Shown piece after piece: positions 50,440-63,200 of a stretch of DNA of 64,000 bases. The DNA lies in contig VZSR01001459.1 in the NCBI GenBank assembly GCA_013398615.1, positions 6,733,060 through 6,797,059 of the forward strand. Reading direction: 5' to 3'. The notes below the pieces were generated by a model, which saw only the letters and a list, made by a program, of their open reading frames with translations, made no database searches and was not told the origin of the DNA. Position 1 is the stretch's first letter. Each line of letters begins with the position of its first letter. The position numbers were made by a program, and so were the translations under genes. This DNA comes from Brachypodius melanocephalos. Its lineage: Eukaryota; Chordata; Aves; Passeriformes; Pycnonotidae.

Positions 50440-52127
50440 GAAAACCACACAGCTTCTCGAGGATGGAGAGAGTGTTTGGATTAACAGAGTCATCCACCAC
50501 TCAGGAGGGTTTTAGCCCATCCTTATCCTTGGGAGGAGCAGCTCCTACCCAGGACATGGTCTGGCTGGAGCATGAGCAGTTCCAGGCTTTGGGAGCTCTC
50601 CCCAGCAGTCAGCACTCACTTTATCAGCTGCTGTTGGGCTGCACCTGTGCTTTGGTCTCCTGAGCCTGTCAGAGTAATAATCCACTTGACACCTCCTCAG
50701 CCTGCTGTACATTTTATGGTTTTATGGCTTGTTCCTCTGTAGCATCCCTGTGTACATGCACTTCGGGTGGGCTGACCTTGAGAGGCAAAAGCTCCTGTTA
50801 GATAACAACACCCATAAATCCAGATCAGCCTCGTATCCTGCTGATCCCTCTCCACTCTGAGCTTAACCCAAGCCTGACTGAAACTCCTGGGAAACCTCTG
50901 GCACCAGGCATGTTCTTCTTTATCCTGTCTTCATGCTTCTCTGACCAAGTAAGCTGTAGTGTTACTAAGCTTTCCACCTAAAAACAATCCTCCCTTATTT
51001 GGAAATAAATTTAAAGCAGTGAATTAGATGATTGTGGAAGACAGATCCACAAGGGGACAGAAAAGGTTACCAGCCTGTTCCCCCAATCCCAACAGAGAAT
51101 CATATCTTCTTAAACTATTCATGAAAGGTCTTTAAGCTCTTTTGAGAGTTTCCAGGGGTGAAGCCTGCTGCATTTGTATTTAGACACAATTTTTTAGTTA
51201 TTCACATGGTTTAGCCCTTGCACAGGTTTTCATACCAATTCTAGGTCCATGGAGTGAATCAAATCAAAGATCATTATTCTAGAGGGGGTGTCAAGGGGTG
51301 GTGTTTGCTTTAAACTGGTGCATAAAATACACAAGACACTGTCAAAGCAAGCTGGGAGTCTCTTTGTCTGCACATTTCAATCTGAAAATATTCCAAACTA
51401 TACAGTGCAAAACACATGAAGTTGGAAAGTAACCTATGGGGAGAAATAATGAATAAAACAATTTGATGCCTCTCCAATCTGACAAAACAAAGAAACATTC
51501 CGAGCAGCAGTTCTAAGGGATAAAAATCCAGCTTTTCCTTACGTGTGTTAATTTATGCTTTACGTATTTTAAAAAACATTGAATTTTTAACTTGGAAACC
51601 TGCTATTGCATCTCACTCTGAGCGACAATACACAGAGAAGCACTGGTGGATCTAAGCACTGAGCGTGGTGCTTTTCCAGTTACTACCAACACTTGCTAAT
51701 TTAGCAAGGGATGGTGAAGCTTTGCTGAATGGTTGCTTTTCCTAACCACAGATGGCCATCTCCTTCCACCCAAAGCTCTGGTCTTGGTGACATCCGTGGT
51801 AGGAAGGCCTTTGAGCATTTGACTCTGTCACCTTACAAGAACATCAAATTCTTTGATGTCTACCTTAGTTTGTTAAACCAGTTGTACCCAGCTGAGAAAG
51901 AAATGCAAATCTTGCACAGAATCCAGCAGAGCAGAGAGAATCCAGTCCCACAAGGGCTCAGGAGACAGAAACCTCCAGGATGAAGTTGCTGTGATAACAG
52001 TGCCCTAAACCTTCTCAAGCTGCATAAAATATTTCTTCCAACTTCACCGTTTGCTGAATCAGTTCTGAAGCCTGTTGCTCATTCTGCAGCACCATTAGAA
52101 CAGAAGAGAAAGGGAGAAAGGCTGACC
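50440..52127. other. Intergenic, no feature recognised
   Basis: DNA between the two 40-bp repeat copies. It has no recognisable gene or transposon. The frames at 50463-50663, 51310-51498 and 51729-51983 have no domain. Confidence 0.45.
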
Positions 52128-52167
52128 CTGTCAGGTGACTGCAGGATCAGATGCCAATAAAACAAGT
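52128..52167 (+). repeat. 40-bp exact direct repeat, copy 2
   Basis: Identical to 50400-50439. The flanks differ on the right (CAGACTAGG here, GAAAACCAC in copy 1). On the left the immediate bases differ too, but copy 1 has only two bases before the gap. It is in ordinary unique-looking sequence with no visible LTR body upstream. Confidence 0.9.
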
Positions 52168-53837
52168 CAGACTAGGCAGGATTTCAGTTTGGCTGCTGTA
52201 TTTAGCCAGGACTAAATGTCTCACTGAGATGTGACTCAGAGCTATAGACTCTTGAAAAGACACCTCTCACCTTTGCTCCTTCTCGTCAAAAATTCTGGGA
52301 TACATTCCACACTCCAGAAGATATTTTAGTACATTCCAGATGAATGAAGAGGAAGGGTTTAACTGTTCCTCGGTTAAGCATTCCTGCATTGAATAATCAG
52401 AATTAAAAATAAATACATGAAGAAAACCCATACAGCAAGAAAATAAGATGATCAGCAGCATGTTCTCCCCCAAAAAGAAAGACCTCTGACTCTCTCAACA
52501 GAATTATAGATCTGCTGCCTGCCACCACATGGAAACTTTATATGAAGACCTTCAGCTATCACGTTATTATGTGGATTTTCTTATGAGGTGAACATATTTT
52601 GCATCACATTTTCAATACAAAATCTGAAATCTTGTATTCTGGAAGCACTAGGGATCTCAGACTCTGTTGGAATTATTGCCAACTAATGAGAGCAGAGATC
52701 AGAGGTTAAACTACACACCAGCATGGCTGAGAACAACTGAAACTGCTTTGCCTTTCAAAGAAGGCTCAACTTGTCCTGAGTGAAGAAACCAGTCAGAAAA
52801 AAAAGTCATTATGTATTTTCTTCTACTGTTTAGATGCCCTCACTCTGCCTATTCTCTTTATCCCTACCAAGAAGGTCACTCCATGGATCTGTAAGCCAGC
52901 AAAACAAAAAGTCCTGGAGAAGTGTCAGCTTATTAATCCAGTACCTATGGCTCTCCCTGGAAAAGAAACTTTCACCTACAACTAAACTGATGTCTGTGTT
53001 TCTGTGCTCCAGCAAAGGTCACTTTTTTTTCCAAAAAAAAAGCCAGGATTCAAAACAAATATTCAAAAAATCGAGGCTTCAAAGTCCTTCTTTCAACGAC
53101 ACATAATTTCTTGGATCTTTTCAAAATCTGATCCTTGACCTTGAAGATTCTGACACGAGATTCTGACAGAAGATTCTCCCTGCTCCCTGCCAGCTATCTC
53201 ACTTTGGCCAATACCCTGCACAGAACAGGAGTGCATCCCCTGAAACAGCACAGAGCTCTGCTGACACCCAGTTCTGGTTGTCACCACCTCCTTTCCACTC
53301 CTAGATTAGTCTGCAGCTTTTGATACAAAAATTGAAGAAACCATCAATAACAACAACACCAGAAGTGAGCAGTTCAACCCCAACACAGCTGTTGTCACTG
53401 TGTCCGGCAAACCTAATTGTGGAGCCAGGCTCTGTCCTGCCATCCTTGAACAGCCCACAGACACCCACACCACCCTTCTTGCTCTCTTTAATTAGGAAGG
53501 ATGATTGGGAGGGTTGGAGAAGGTGCTGCAGGCTTGGTTGCCAGCAGCCTGCAGGTGACAGTGTCCTCATTCTCCACGGGTGCCACCAGTGACACTCACA
53601 GCACGCCAGAACACCCCCAGGAGCACAGCTCTTGGAGAGGAGCAGATGGCTTGAACTGCATCCAAGGAGGCTGAAGTGAATGAATCCAAGCACAGCCAAA
53701 ATGCAGGATGAGGGGAAGGATTTCTTTGAACAGCTCGTGGAAGCATCATCTCCCTCTCTGCTCGCATTTGTCAGGGTTGTGCCTTGGGTCTGACACCTTG
53801 CAGAGTCTGGCTGCTTAGGTGGCATCAGCAATCCATG
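52168..53837. other. Intergenic, no gene recognised
   Basis: Contains the longest frame of the window (176 codons, minus strand, 53301-53831). It begins with an ATG in the CR1/L2-relic neighbourhood and shows no domain, low-complexity serine/cysteine composition and a competing plus-strand frame. I treat it as chance. A T8/A8 run lies at 53022-53040. Confidence 0.45.
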
Positions 53838-54070
53838 GATTTGTCACCTCTGGGCTGGATTATAATAACTTAATGTGTTTTGAAACTCAATGTGGAAACT
53901 CTACACCAGCTCCAGCTGGTTGGGAATGGGGAACAACTGCTTGTTTCATGGCTTATGCCAAGGGCATATCTGGTTTGTGCTCAAGTCCTTCCCGTGGCTC
54001 CCAGCCACAATCTGATGCCAGCTTAAGGCCCCCAGTTCTATTTTTCAAAGCAATTAGTGTCTCAAGTTCC
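53838..54070 (+). mobile_element. Ancient L2/CR1-clade LINE relic (ORF2 C-terminal part)
   Basis: The frame starting at 53843 reads V-T-S-G-L-D-Y-N-N, resembling the conserved VTSRLDYCN motif found near the ORF2 C-terminus in L2 and related LINEs. Further on, in another frame, the nucleotide blocks GGGCATATC (53962-53970) and TGGCTCCCAG (53995-54004) occupy the positions of the conserved HITPVL and HWLPV codons. The correct order and spacing support a single relic with frameshifts. Divergence is very high. A translated profile search would test it. Confidence 0.45.
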
Positions 54071-54374
54071 AACCACATCAAAGTCTGAATTCTCATCCAT
54101 GAACCCCCATGGCATCTGTGAGCCTTAGAGAGGTCTTAAAGCTCAGAACAAAGCATCTAAGAGAGCTGTGAAGAAAACAAGGTGGATTTTATCAATAACG
54201 GTGGAATATTTTTCTACTGGATATCAGGCAAGTTCAGATTCTGATACATTTCAGGCATATTTCTTTAAGGTAGATTTACTTCTTTACCTCACAGCTCAGA
54301 TAACTGTTTCATGCCAAAACCCTTCCCAAAGCCCTCATCACATCAAATGTCATGAGTTTCTACTCCCATTTGGA

Positions 54375-54425
54375 AGAACTGGAAGAGACCTTACAAAGTC
54401 CATTAGTCCACACTGCCACTGGCTT
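54375..54425 (-). mobile_element. Possible CR1 3' relic (antisense)
   Basis: A short segment, 'gaactggaagagaccttaca' then 'aagtccattagtccacactg', resembles the reverse-complement CR1 block GGTTGGAAGAGACCTTAAAGATCATCTAGTCC. It is only about 50 bp long. Confidence 0.35.
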
Positions 54426-57400
54426 TGCCCACAACACACAGATGCTCCAGCAGGTTAATACCCACAGAGAAAGTACAGAAAAACAAGAGCAGGAAGAATG
54501 TGCTGAATGCTTGTTTTTTGTTTGTTTTTTTTTGGGTGACAGATCACACCAGAGAGGAAGTTAGAAACTATTTCCATTTCATATACACCTACCTTCCCAC
54601 ATCTGGCAGTTCTGCAGCTTCATCAGATGAATTCTTTTGTTCCATTCGCATTAGGAATTACAAGTAGATTTGAGAAATTTGTTATTTACTCCTCCGGGTT
54701 AAGTGCCTTGATAAGAATCTGGGATGATGTTATGTAGCACACGAGCCTGCAGGCACACTGATTTGTCTCCAGTATCACCTAGTGGAATAACCAGGTTTAT
54801 TTCCTGTGAAAGCTTGGTTTTCCAGTTCTCCCTAATTTTAAGAATTACAAAGGGACATTCTTTTGCAGATGGACAGGATTTTACACACATTATGTGTGTT
54901 AAACAGGCTTCAAAATGCAGTTTCTTCAGGAACTGTATTTTTCCTACATGGCTGGTTTTCACTCAATAATTCTCCTGCTGTTTTCCCCCCCTTCCCAGTG
55001 CATCCCTCTCCTCTTGAACTTTCTCAGCATCAAGTCCTGCTCGTGGTAGCTGTGATTATCTTGCTGTTCCCACCAACATCCATGACATCTTTTGTTAAAA
55101 AACAAACCCAGAGTAGCACAGGCAACTCCTCACATTCATCATATTCTGCCCTCACCCAGACAAGATTAAAGCCCTTTCAGTAATTAAAGATGGAAGGGTG
55201 TCATTGAGAGGTGCAGGGCAGCAGGGGAAGGTGAGTTATCCGAGTGACACATCCCTGAGTCTCTTGTCTCTCCTGACCCCTTGTTCCGAAGGCTACTGTT
55301 TGTAAATCAAGATTAATGAGAAGAACAGCACTTAAGTGCACCTGATCGTAAATCTGGGAGAGTTAGTACATTCTCTGACAAGATTAATACATTTTATATC
55401 TGACATTGTCTGCGAAATGTTCTGTGTTCAATTTATTACCGTCTCAGACCTGAAAGTGGAGCACAAGATTTCCTTGCAGAGCAAATTTCACTTTTTGCAG
55501 AGTGTTTTATTTGCAAATCTATATCCATTTTCATTCCTCTTGAGGTTATTTTCATTATGAAATAAACTTTTAATGTAATTCCAGTATAATTATATATAAA
55601 CCAACGTATTGGCAAAAAGCCACAGAAGGGTGTTGTTGGTTGGATCATTAAAACAATTTAGAAATTTTTTGAGGAAACATAAGGAAATGCCATTTCACCT
55701 AATTCAAAAACATTGCAAATGAAGAATTGTTAAAAAATGTTTTAGCTGGGGAGAGAAAAATCTGTAACCTAAATTATTTTTTAACATACATTTTTACTTT
55801 AAACAGACTGAATTTCACATAGACCTGCTTTTTTCCTTTGAAATTTGTAATGAGCAGCAAACACTTCATTTACATTTTAAAAAGTCTGAACCCAAACTGC
55901 AGTAATTGCAATTTACTGAAACAGGTTTTTTCAACTAAGCCAGTTCCTTCCTTTAAATTCCCTCAGCTGATGACTAAGAAAGGTTGAGATTTTGGGTTTC
56001 TATCTTAATTTGAGACAACAGCATTTTTTAAATCTTGGCTTTCTCAGCAGTTAGGAAACAATTCCCATGGTGCCGTAACAGCCACAAGAACTCCACGACA
56101 AATTGTAGCAAATATTCAGATGTCCAGAAGTTCTTGAGCATGGTCAGTGAACACGGTGATGATGAGTCCCTCAAGTTCTCCTTGGTGGGCTGAGCACACC
56201 TGGGATCAGCATCAGACACTGCAGAGGGAATTATTTTGTGCAAGGCTCCACCAACCACAATCACAGCGGGATGTGACATGGAAGGAGCAAAGGTGATGCC
56301 ACCCAACTCATCCTTTGTAGCTGAAATCTAACGGAGCAGGAGAAATGGGATTCAGTCCAACTGGAGGATCTCATCACTGTTTGTTTCCTCCCAGAGCTGC
56401 CCCTGTGGTCCCAGTGAGTGACCTCAGGCACAATGGGCTGGTGGCAAATCTCTTCCCATGGCCATTCCCTCTGATCCAGTCTTACACATGGCCAGAGCAT
56501 AATAAGCCCTGTGAAGATGTATCAAGTCTGAGGGTTGACCTGTAACCTCCCAGAGTGGCTTAATAATGGTGAGACAACTTCTCTGGACCTGCTTTGTTAA
56601 AAAAAAAAAGGTTTTAATAACGACAAAAATAACAAACATTATTAAACAAAAGAAATATGTGCTGAACACAGTGCAGATAGAACTTTTGCATTGGCTAAGG
56701 CAGTCCAAAAAAAGAACTCTTGCACTGGCTAAGGCCGTCCAGGAAAGCACTTGGGCACCTTTGTGCTCCTTCTGGATGCACAAGGATGATCAAGGAGGGA
56801 CAATTTGGCCTGCTGCCAATGGAAACAGCTACAGGTTTTTAGAAACATTTCTAAAGCCCAACCAGTGCCCCTGTGCTGGCAGTGGGCCAATGCTGATGAG
56901 CAAAGAACACAAAGTGCTGGTGCTTCTTTATAAAAGTCAGGGGTAAGTCTGAACCCCCTGTTCCTTATCTGGAAACATCTGCTCGGGTGTGGGAGTGCAT
57001 TCCTACATCCCTCCTCCCAGGGCTGTACTCATACAATCATCTGTGCCAAAAAAATACCTCCTGTCCCTTTCTGAATCAAAACCAGACCTAGAGAATAACC
57101 AGAGAGTCCAGTTTTATTCCTCTAGAGAGCAACCTGTGGGCACAGAACATCCATTTTTATTTTAAGATGCTCCTCCAACTCACACCACAGCTCCCGTGGC
57201 CTCCAGGCTGACCTGTGCCATGGGGAGAACACTCCTGACAGAAGGCAGTTTCCCTCCCAAGGCTCATCCCAGTTCACAGCTCCTGTCTTTACCCTGTTTG
57301 ATTCTCCTTTGCACAAACAGCCCCACCCTCACCAGTTCCTGCCCTCTGACACAGCATTCCTAAAGGCAGCACCCCACAAAAAGTTTACTTCTCATTATTA

Positions 57401-59241
57401 TTTCTTGATCTTCACTGCCACTGTCACCTCCTCCCACCACACCATATGTTCCTCATCCCTTCCCTGCTGAGCAGTCTGTGGTCTCTGACATCTGACAGCT
57501 GAAGTGACCTCCCCCTCCTGTCCCCAGCCCTGTCTCAGCAGAAGTCAGGGACTGCAGCTGGCACACTCTGCTCTCCCCAGGAGCACGCCTGCAAACAAGG
57601 GTAAAAGCACATCCTCATTCCACCCTTAATCAGCTCTCTCTCCTGATGGTGTGGGGGTTTTGGGACGCAGAGGTCTCCTGTTATTTGGCTATAGGCTGTT
57701 TAAGCAGTTCCTCTCCTCTGGTTAGAGTCACTGGGTGCTTCACAACACAGAATCTGCCCCCCATATTACTACAGACTGTCCATTTCTGAAACCTCTCTGT
57801 CACATTTTTCTCACCAGCACCACAGGAGAGCTTCTGTCAATGGTGTGAACTCTCAAAGAGATTCTCAAGACACAAGGTCAGAATCTCACCCATAAACAAA
57901 CCGGTTACTCCTGTTCGTGCTCCAGCTCCACAGCCAGGACTAAAATAAAGCAAAGTTCTCTAATCTTCCACAGTATAAAACACTCAGCAATCAGAGGCTT
58001 ATTAGCAGATAACGATTTACTTTCTACCCACCAGTTATTTGCAAAGATCATCCACTCTGCCTGTCTGAACTATCATCAGGGTTTCTCCAAAAGTCTGCTC
58101 CATTTATCATTAGGGGGATTTACACTGTAAACAGGACAGCTGCATTACTAAGTCTAATTACCCCGAGAAGACAAAGCACCGTGTGCCTACACATCACACT
58201 GGAATTAGAAGTCCAGGTAGAAGGGGAGAGAGGCTTTTAATTAAACAAAGTCAGTTACCTTTCACAGAAAGCCTACAATTTAATTTAAGCACACACACAG
58301 GAAGACCAGCAGGTCAAGCACCTTCCCCATCCTGTGAACCTGAAGCCTGGTGATTGCCACACACCACACGATTATTTTTACCTGCCTGCCTCACATTTCT
58401 CTCTAGGAGTATTTCGTTCTCTTCTTGGCTGGCTTTCCTTTAATTAGGAGTAAGGAAAGGTTGTAGTGACTTCATAGCCTGTCAGATTTAATCTGCATAA
58501 GACCCCACAACATGTTTGGGGAATGTGTGGCAGGAGTTTTTAATAAAGGATTACAGAATGCACCTGCTGTGGCTGAAATATTGTGAGATTTTTCAAAGCT
58601 CTGGAGGCCTGCAGTAGGTCAGCTTTGACTTGAACATTTATTACTTATCAGCCACTGGCATCAGGATGGAGTCTGGAGCATGGTGATGATATCAGCTGAT
58701 TTAAATTGCCAAAAAAGTGATCAGATTGTTTGCACAAAACCAGAGAATTGTTTGTCTTAATGGCTGCTGCAAAGATGGGTAGGATTCCTCTGCCCCAGAC
58801 AATATTGGTTTTCTTGCTCCCAAATGTCATCAGATAATGACTTTTATGCCAACAAGTTAATTGCAAAAGCAAAGCAATGAAAATATATACTGAACCATAG
58901 TCACGTATCTTCTACGTTTGCTTCCAATTTAATGTAATGAACAGAGAGTTTTGTGAAGGAAGATTGCAGATGCCATGGAAAATAAATGCTGTTTCTTTGC
59001 AAAGCCATCACGCAGCCACATGACCTGCCAATTCTCCCCTTTGCTTGCACCTCCTGCGCTGTTCATCTCTCCCACCTTCCACAGGGTGTGGGAGATGGGC
59101 TCAGTCACTTTTTTCCACGTGAAGGAGCTCAGCCCAAAGCTCCCCAGGACGCACCTTTGGCCATTTGGTGCAGGTTTGGGTCAGACATCCTCACTCCAAC
59201 CAGCTCAGGAGAGTCCACGATTCCTGGGGCAGACAGAGGCA
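54426..59241. other. Intergenic; candidate conserved blocks 55.3-55.6 and 58.1-58.3 kb
   Basis: No gene is recognised. AT-rich, repeat-free stretches at 55300-55620 and 58110-58260 (the latter with TCTAATTACC) look like possible regulatory elements. A T-rich run lies at 54511-54534. The minus-strand frames at 56028-56500 and the plus-strand frame at 56566-56946 were examined and not assigned to a family. A 34-bp duplication at 56680 is listed separately. Confidence 0.45.
56680..56747. repeat. 34-bp tandem duplication
   Basis: Two adjacent 34-bp copies, both starting GAACT and sharing the TTGCA(T/C)TGGCTAAGGC core followed by (A/C)GTCC. They differ at a few positions. They lie inside an A-rich sequence with a 126-codon plus-strand frame (56566-56946) that could be part of an unrecognised repeat, possibly an LTR, but no TG...CA boundary with target duplication was found. 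Confidence 0.75.
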
Positions 59242-59356
59242 GCACCTGTACACTCTCCTGTGTTTGAGTGGGCTCCTCTGTAAGCACCTCTACACTCTCC
59301 TGTGTTTGAGTGGGCTCCTCTGTAAGCACCTGTACACTCTCCTATGTGTTTGAGGA
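59242..59356. repeat. 42-bp tandem repeat, 2.7 copies
   Basis: Units start at 59242, 59284 and 59326, each beginning GCACCT(G/C)TACACTCTCCT. The first two differ by one base. The third is cut short at about 59356 after a small change (CCTATGTGTTTGAGG). Because 42 is a multiple of three, the minus strand stays open across it (59129-59329 and 59205-59495), giving a 14-residue TEEPTQTQESV-like repeat. There is no other evidence of a gene. Confidence 0.95.
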
Positions 59357-60211
59357 GCCTCCTGCTCACACTTCCTTCCCATTTTCTGGTTTTGAGGTGG
59401 TTTGAGCTAAGAAAAGCTCTCTCTAGAGCACTGCTGGCATGTGCAGCTGCACTGCCTGGTTCAGCAGCTCTGACAACCCCAAGCAGAGCCAGCAATGAGC
59501 AGTTTTACAGACCACCTCACCAGAGCTGCAGAGCTGGACCAAAGCAGCCCGGGAATCATCCCCCTTTGGAGTGTTAGGTGTCTCCTTTGGAATAAATCAC
59601 TTGTCAGCTCATTGCTCACAGCTGCCAGCGTGCACCAGGCTATTCACTGCATCCCCAGCCCTGTGCCTTCTAATGGCTCACGATAGGAGTGAGAGACATC
59701 CCGAAAATACCGGGAGCACTGACAAGTGCTAATGGGCCTGCTCTCCTGCTTTAAAGCAATTCTATTAACACGTTATGCTGCAACTGAGGATAATTATTTC
59801 CAAGGGAAATGGCTCACCATGACCCACGATGGGCTCTCATAATGGCGATTAGGCTCACATGTGGCTAATACACATCAAGACATTAACTGATTTGTTAAGA
59901 TTTGCAGAGACATCTCCAGGGCCACAGAAGACAGTCTCCTTGGGTTGCAGAAACCGAATGCAAAGCAAGAAGAGTTCTCGTTGGCTTATAAAGCTGAATA
60001 AATTCACTTCAGATTTTTAGTAGTACATTCAATTATAAAGGGATACCTCTGCAAATCCAACATTTTATTTAGTAAACGCACGAAAATGAAAGGGTTGTCA
60101 CTCATAACACTTAATAAAGTATTACCTTCAGTCAACACTGCTTTAACCTACAAGATCGAAAAAGATTCAAGTGTTTGGAGAACATTTGCAGGCACATTTC
60201 TGTGTGATTTC
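59357..60211. other. Intergenic; candidate conserved block 59.7-60.1 kb
   Basis: Repeat-free DNA. The segment 59690-60150 has the even, AT-leaning composition with motifs such as ATGGCGATTAGGC and CATTAACTGATTTG that often marks conserved enhancers. This is an impression only. No gene is recognised. Confidence 0.4.
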
Positions 60212-60296
60212 TGAGGCTGTCCTGTACAGGGCCAGGAGTTGGACTGGGATGATCCTTGTGGGTCTTTTCCAACCCAGGTTATTCTATGCTTCTACC
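60212..60296 (+). mobile_element. CR1 LINE 3' tail (sense)
   Basis: The last part of a CR1: 'aggagttggactgggatgat', 'ccttgtgggtcttttccaac', 'ccaggttattctatgcttct'. It is strongly 5'-truncated. Confidence 0.88.
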
Positions 60297-63200
60297 TCTG
60301 GATATCAAAATCATTGAGAGAAATTAGAAAGGAGTTAAAAATTTTTGTTTACATCTCACTGTTTCTCATCTAGCATTGTCTTTGTCTCCCTTCCTGCAAC
60401 CTGATGGCAGCACAGCACTGTGCATTCAATCCTTCCCTGCCACACATATAAGCAAAATACTGATAAATGGGATTCTCCTTGTTCCTTTGCAGCACCCAAG
60501 TGGCTAAGCCAGTGCTGGAGAGGGATGAAAGCCAGCAGCTGATTCCTCTGCCACTGGAAAATCTCCACCTGACGCTGGTTCTCTGTTACATGCCAGTCAT
60601 GCTTTCATCTACCCCCCCCCATGCAAATCCATCCCAGCAGGAGCAGGGCCAACAGCAAAAATGACAGTGCAAGTTCTGCTGTGCCATGCATGCTGCAGCC
60701 TCAGTGTGACAACCTTGCCAGCAGCAGGAGAGGAAACCCTTCCAGGGGCTTCCACAGTGCCTGGTTGTGAGCTCCACCACCACAGACACCTGAGAGGAAG
60801 GATATCAGGGAGCCACCCTCCTCCCACACCCCCCAGGATGGCTCTGCTGTGCTGGGATGGCAGCTGGCTGCAGCCACAGAGCAGCTGGCAGAGCTTTAGC
60901 CCTTTACAGGAAACCATTCTGCAGCACCTGTCTGCAAGAACCAAATGCTCTCATGAAGAGTTTCCCCGGCTGCACAATACTGTAAATGTTCCTGAAGAAC
61001 AAATTGTGCTGTTTTGAAAGGATAAATGACTCTCATCTAATTCTGTCCATGCCAGAGCAGTGCAGGAGGCTTTTATGACCATCTCTCCATTGCCTTTTGA
61101 ATGTGTGTTTATGCACAGTTTGGAGTGGAAGGAAAAGGAGAAGAGAAATGAGCAAAATTTAGATCTACATCTCGTGTTGAATGAGCATAGCAGCAGCTTT
61201 CACCACACAGCCGAGTTTTCCACTGCCTGTAAAGCCTCACAGGAGCTGCACACAGTCAATATTTGACAGACAAGCTGGCAAAGCTCTTACATCTCACATT
61301 ACCTGCTTGCTACACAGCAGACTGGGCTGTGGGTGGTTGGGCTGCAGGAATGCACACCAGGGAATCACCACAGTCTGGCTTCTGCCTTGGACCTGTGCCC
61401 TGGGGACAGGATGGGAACAGCCCCTGCCTCTGAGCTCTCGCTGTCACAAGCAATAAAGCACAGAGGGACAGAATTGCTTTCCAGCATTGATGGAAAACAT
61501 TTGGGTTCCATCTTTCACGCAGGATTTCTATGGATAAAGGTGCACACCAGGATATCCACTGCATTTACCAACCTACCTGCATTTATTCGACCACCTTGGT
61601 GCTGTCTGTGTGCCACAGCCTGCAGCTGGATCTCAAATACAATCTCCATGGCAGGACTCTGGCTGGGAGCAGCACCAAATCCAGAATTCCTCTCTCCCAG
61701 CCTCCTGCTTGGCCACTCCCTGAAATCAGCTGAGAGCCAAACCCCACAGGTTCAGAACAGGACATTTATGAGCTTGACAGATTAAAAAAAAAAAAAAAAT
61801 TAGAGGACTGACTTTGTCATTCATCAAATACTGATTTGTCCTAGATCTGAGGATACAAGGAATCACACTTTAGAACATAATGTGCAGTGGGAAAAAGTGT
61901 TTAAAAAGGAAATTGTTTATAACTTCACAGGCTATTTATTCATATATATATGAATAGCAGATCTATCTATCTATCTATATATGTAGCTACTTATCAAGCA
62001 GGGAAAATACAATTGATAGGCTCAATAATTAAAAACTTCATTAAAAACACCTCTAGAATCTCCAAAGCAACCCTTGAATTGAGCCCCCCGTAAGGAAAAA
62101 TAAATATATTGTTGGAGAATACAAAAAACATTCCTGCCTCTTTCAGCTTGTCTGACAGAATACAATTCTGCACACCTATGGATCAGCAGATCAATGATCC
62201 AGGAGCATAACTCTGTTGAAATATTCTTGATGTGGTGAGCATTAATGGCTCAGAATAGGTCTATAGGGTCTCACCCATCAGTGCACCTGCAGCAATTCAG
62301 AAAACTGTAGCATCTCTGAAACTGCCATCAGCCCATTAAACCACAGGACTACAGAAGTGCCTCTCTCAAAAGGAGGAGCAAAATCTGATTTGATTTGGCA
62401 GACTCAAATAACCTCATCAGAACTATTAACTAAACTATCTTCAAAGGTGCTTATGGGGGCTTTAGATCATGTTGAAAACCCCACATCGTTTGGCTGCCGT
62501 AAATCCAGAACTCCAATGGATAAACCAAGATTCCATCCGTGAATTCATGTCAACACAACACAAAAAACCCTCCCCACACAGCCCAGCCAGCCTTCCCCAT
62601 CCATCAGGGTCTTTCCCCAAAGAGAGGATGTCCAAAAGGGACTGGATTTGTGCCATCACTGCTCAGAGGGTACAAGGGAGAAAAAACACAACATTTAGAG
62701 CTATACCCAATCCATATTTTGAAGGTTTCTCTGCAAAAAATACTTGGAGATATTTGGAAAAAGCCTCTCTAAAATAGAAACTAAAATATTGATACATTAA
62801 TCATAAATAAACATGTACCCCAAATGCAGCTCTGTAAGAAGAGTCCTGGAAGGTACTACAAACAGCTCAAAAAATGTCTTCTTGCATCAACTCCAACACT
62901 CCAGATCTGTTTGGTGTTAGGCTCAATTTTCAATCATGTGAAAAAAAAGAAGGTTTTGCTAAAAGAATGCAAATATCCCTGTGCTTCATAAAAGAAAGTT
63001 CCTTTTTTGACATGATTACCCTAATCTAATTAAAAACTGTGCTTGTCACATCTTGGAAAGTTAACTGTCATCACACAGGGCAAATGCTATCATTTCAAGA
63101 AGTCACAATAAATTACTTATAAACAAGAAAACAAAATTAATTCCTGATCTAGGTGCCAAATTCTTTACAGACCTAATTAAAGAGTGAAAATCAGCACCTG

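Noticed and set aside
50510..50560. Antisense copy of the LTR family, suggested by 'ctacccaggaca' near the second gap
   Set aside because: Only about 10 bases agree and the other LTR end is absent, so it is consistent with chance.
53301..53831. 176-codon minus-strand open frame, the longest in the window
   Set aside because: No domain or family motif, low-complexity serine and cysteine-rich composition, and a competing plus-strand frame in the same DNA. It fits chance in GC-moderate sequence.
56028..56500. Possible processed pseudogene on the minus strand, with a frame of 92 codons
   Set aside because: The translation matched no protein family I know (dihydrolipoamide acyltransferase-like resemblance was considered and does not hold). 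No poly-A tail or target duplication was seen.
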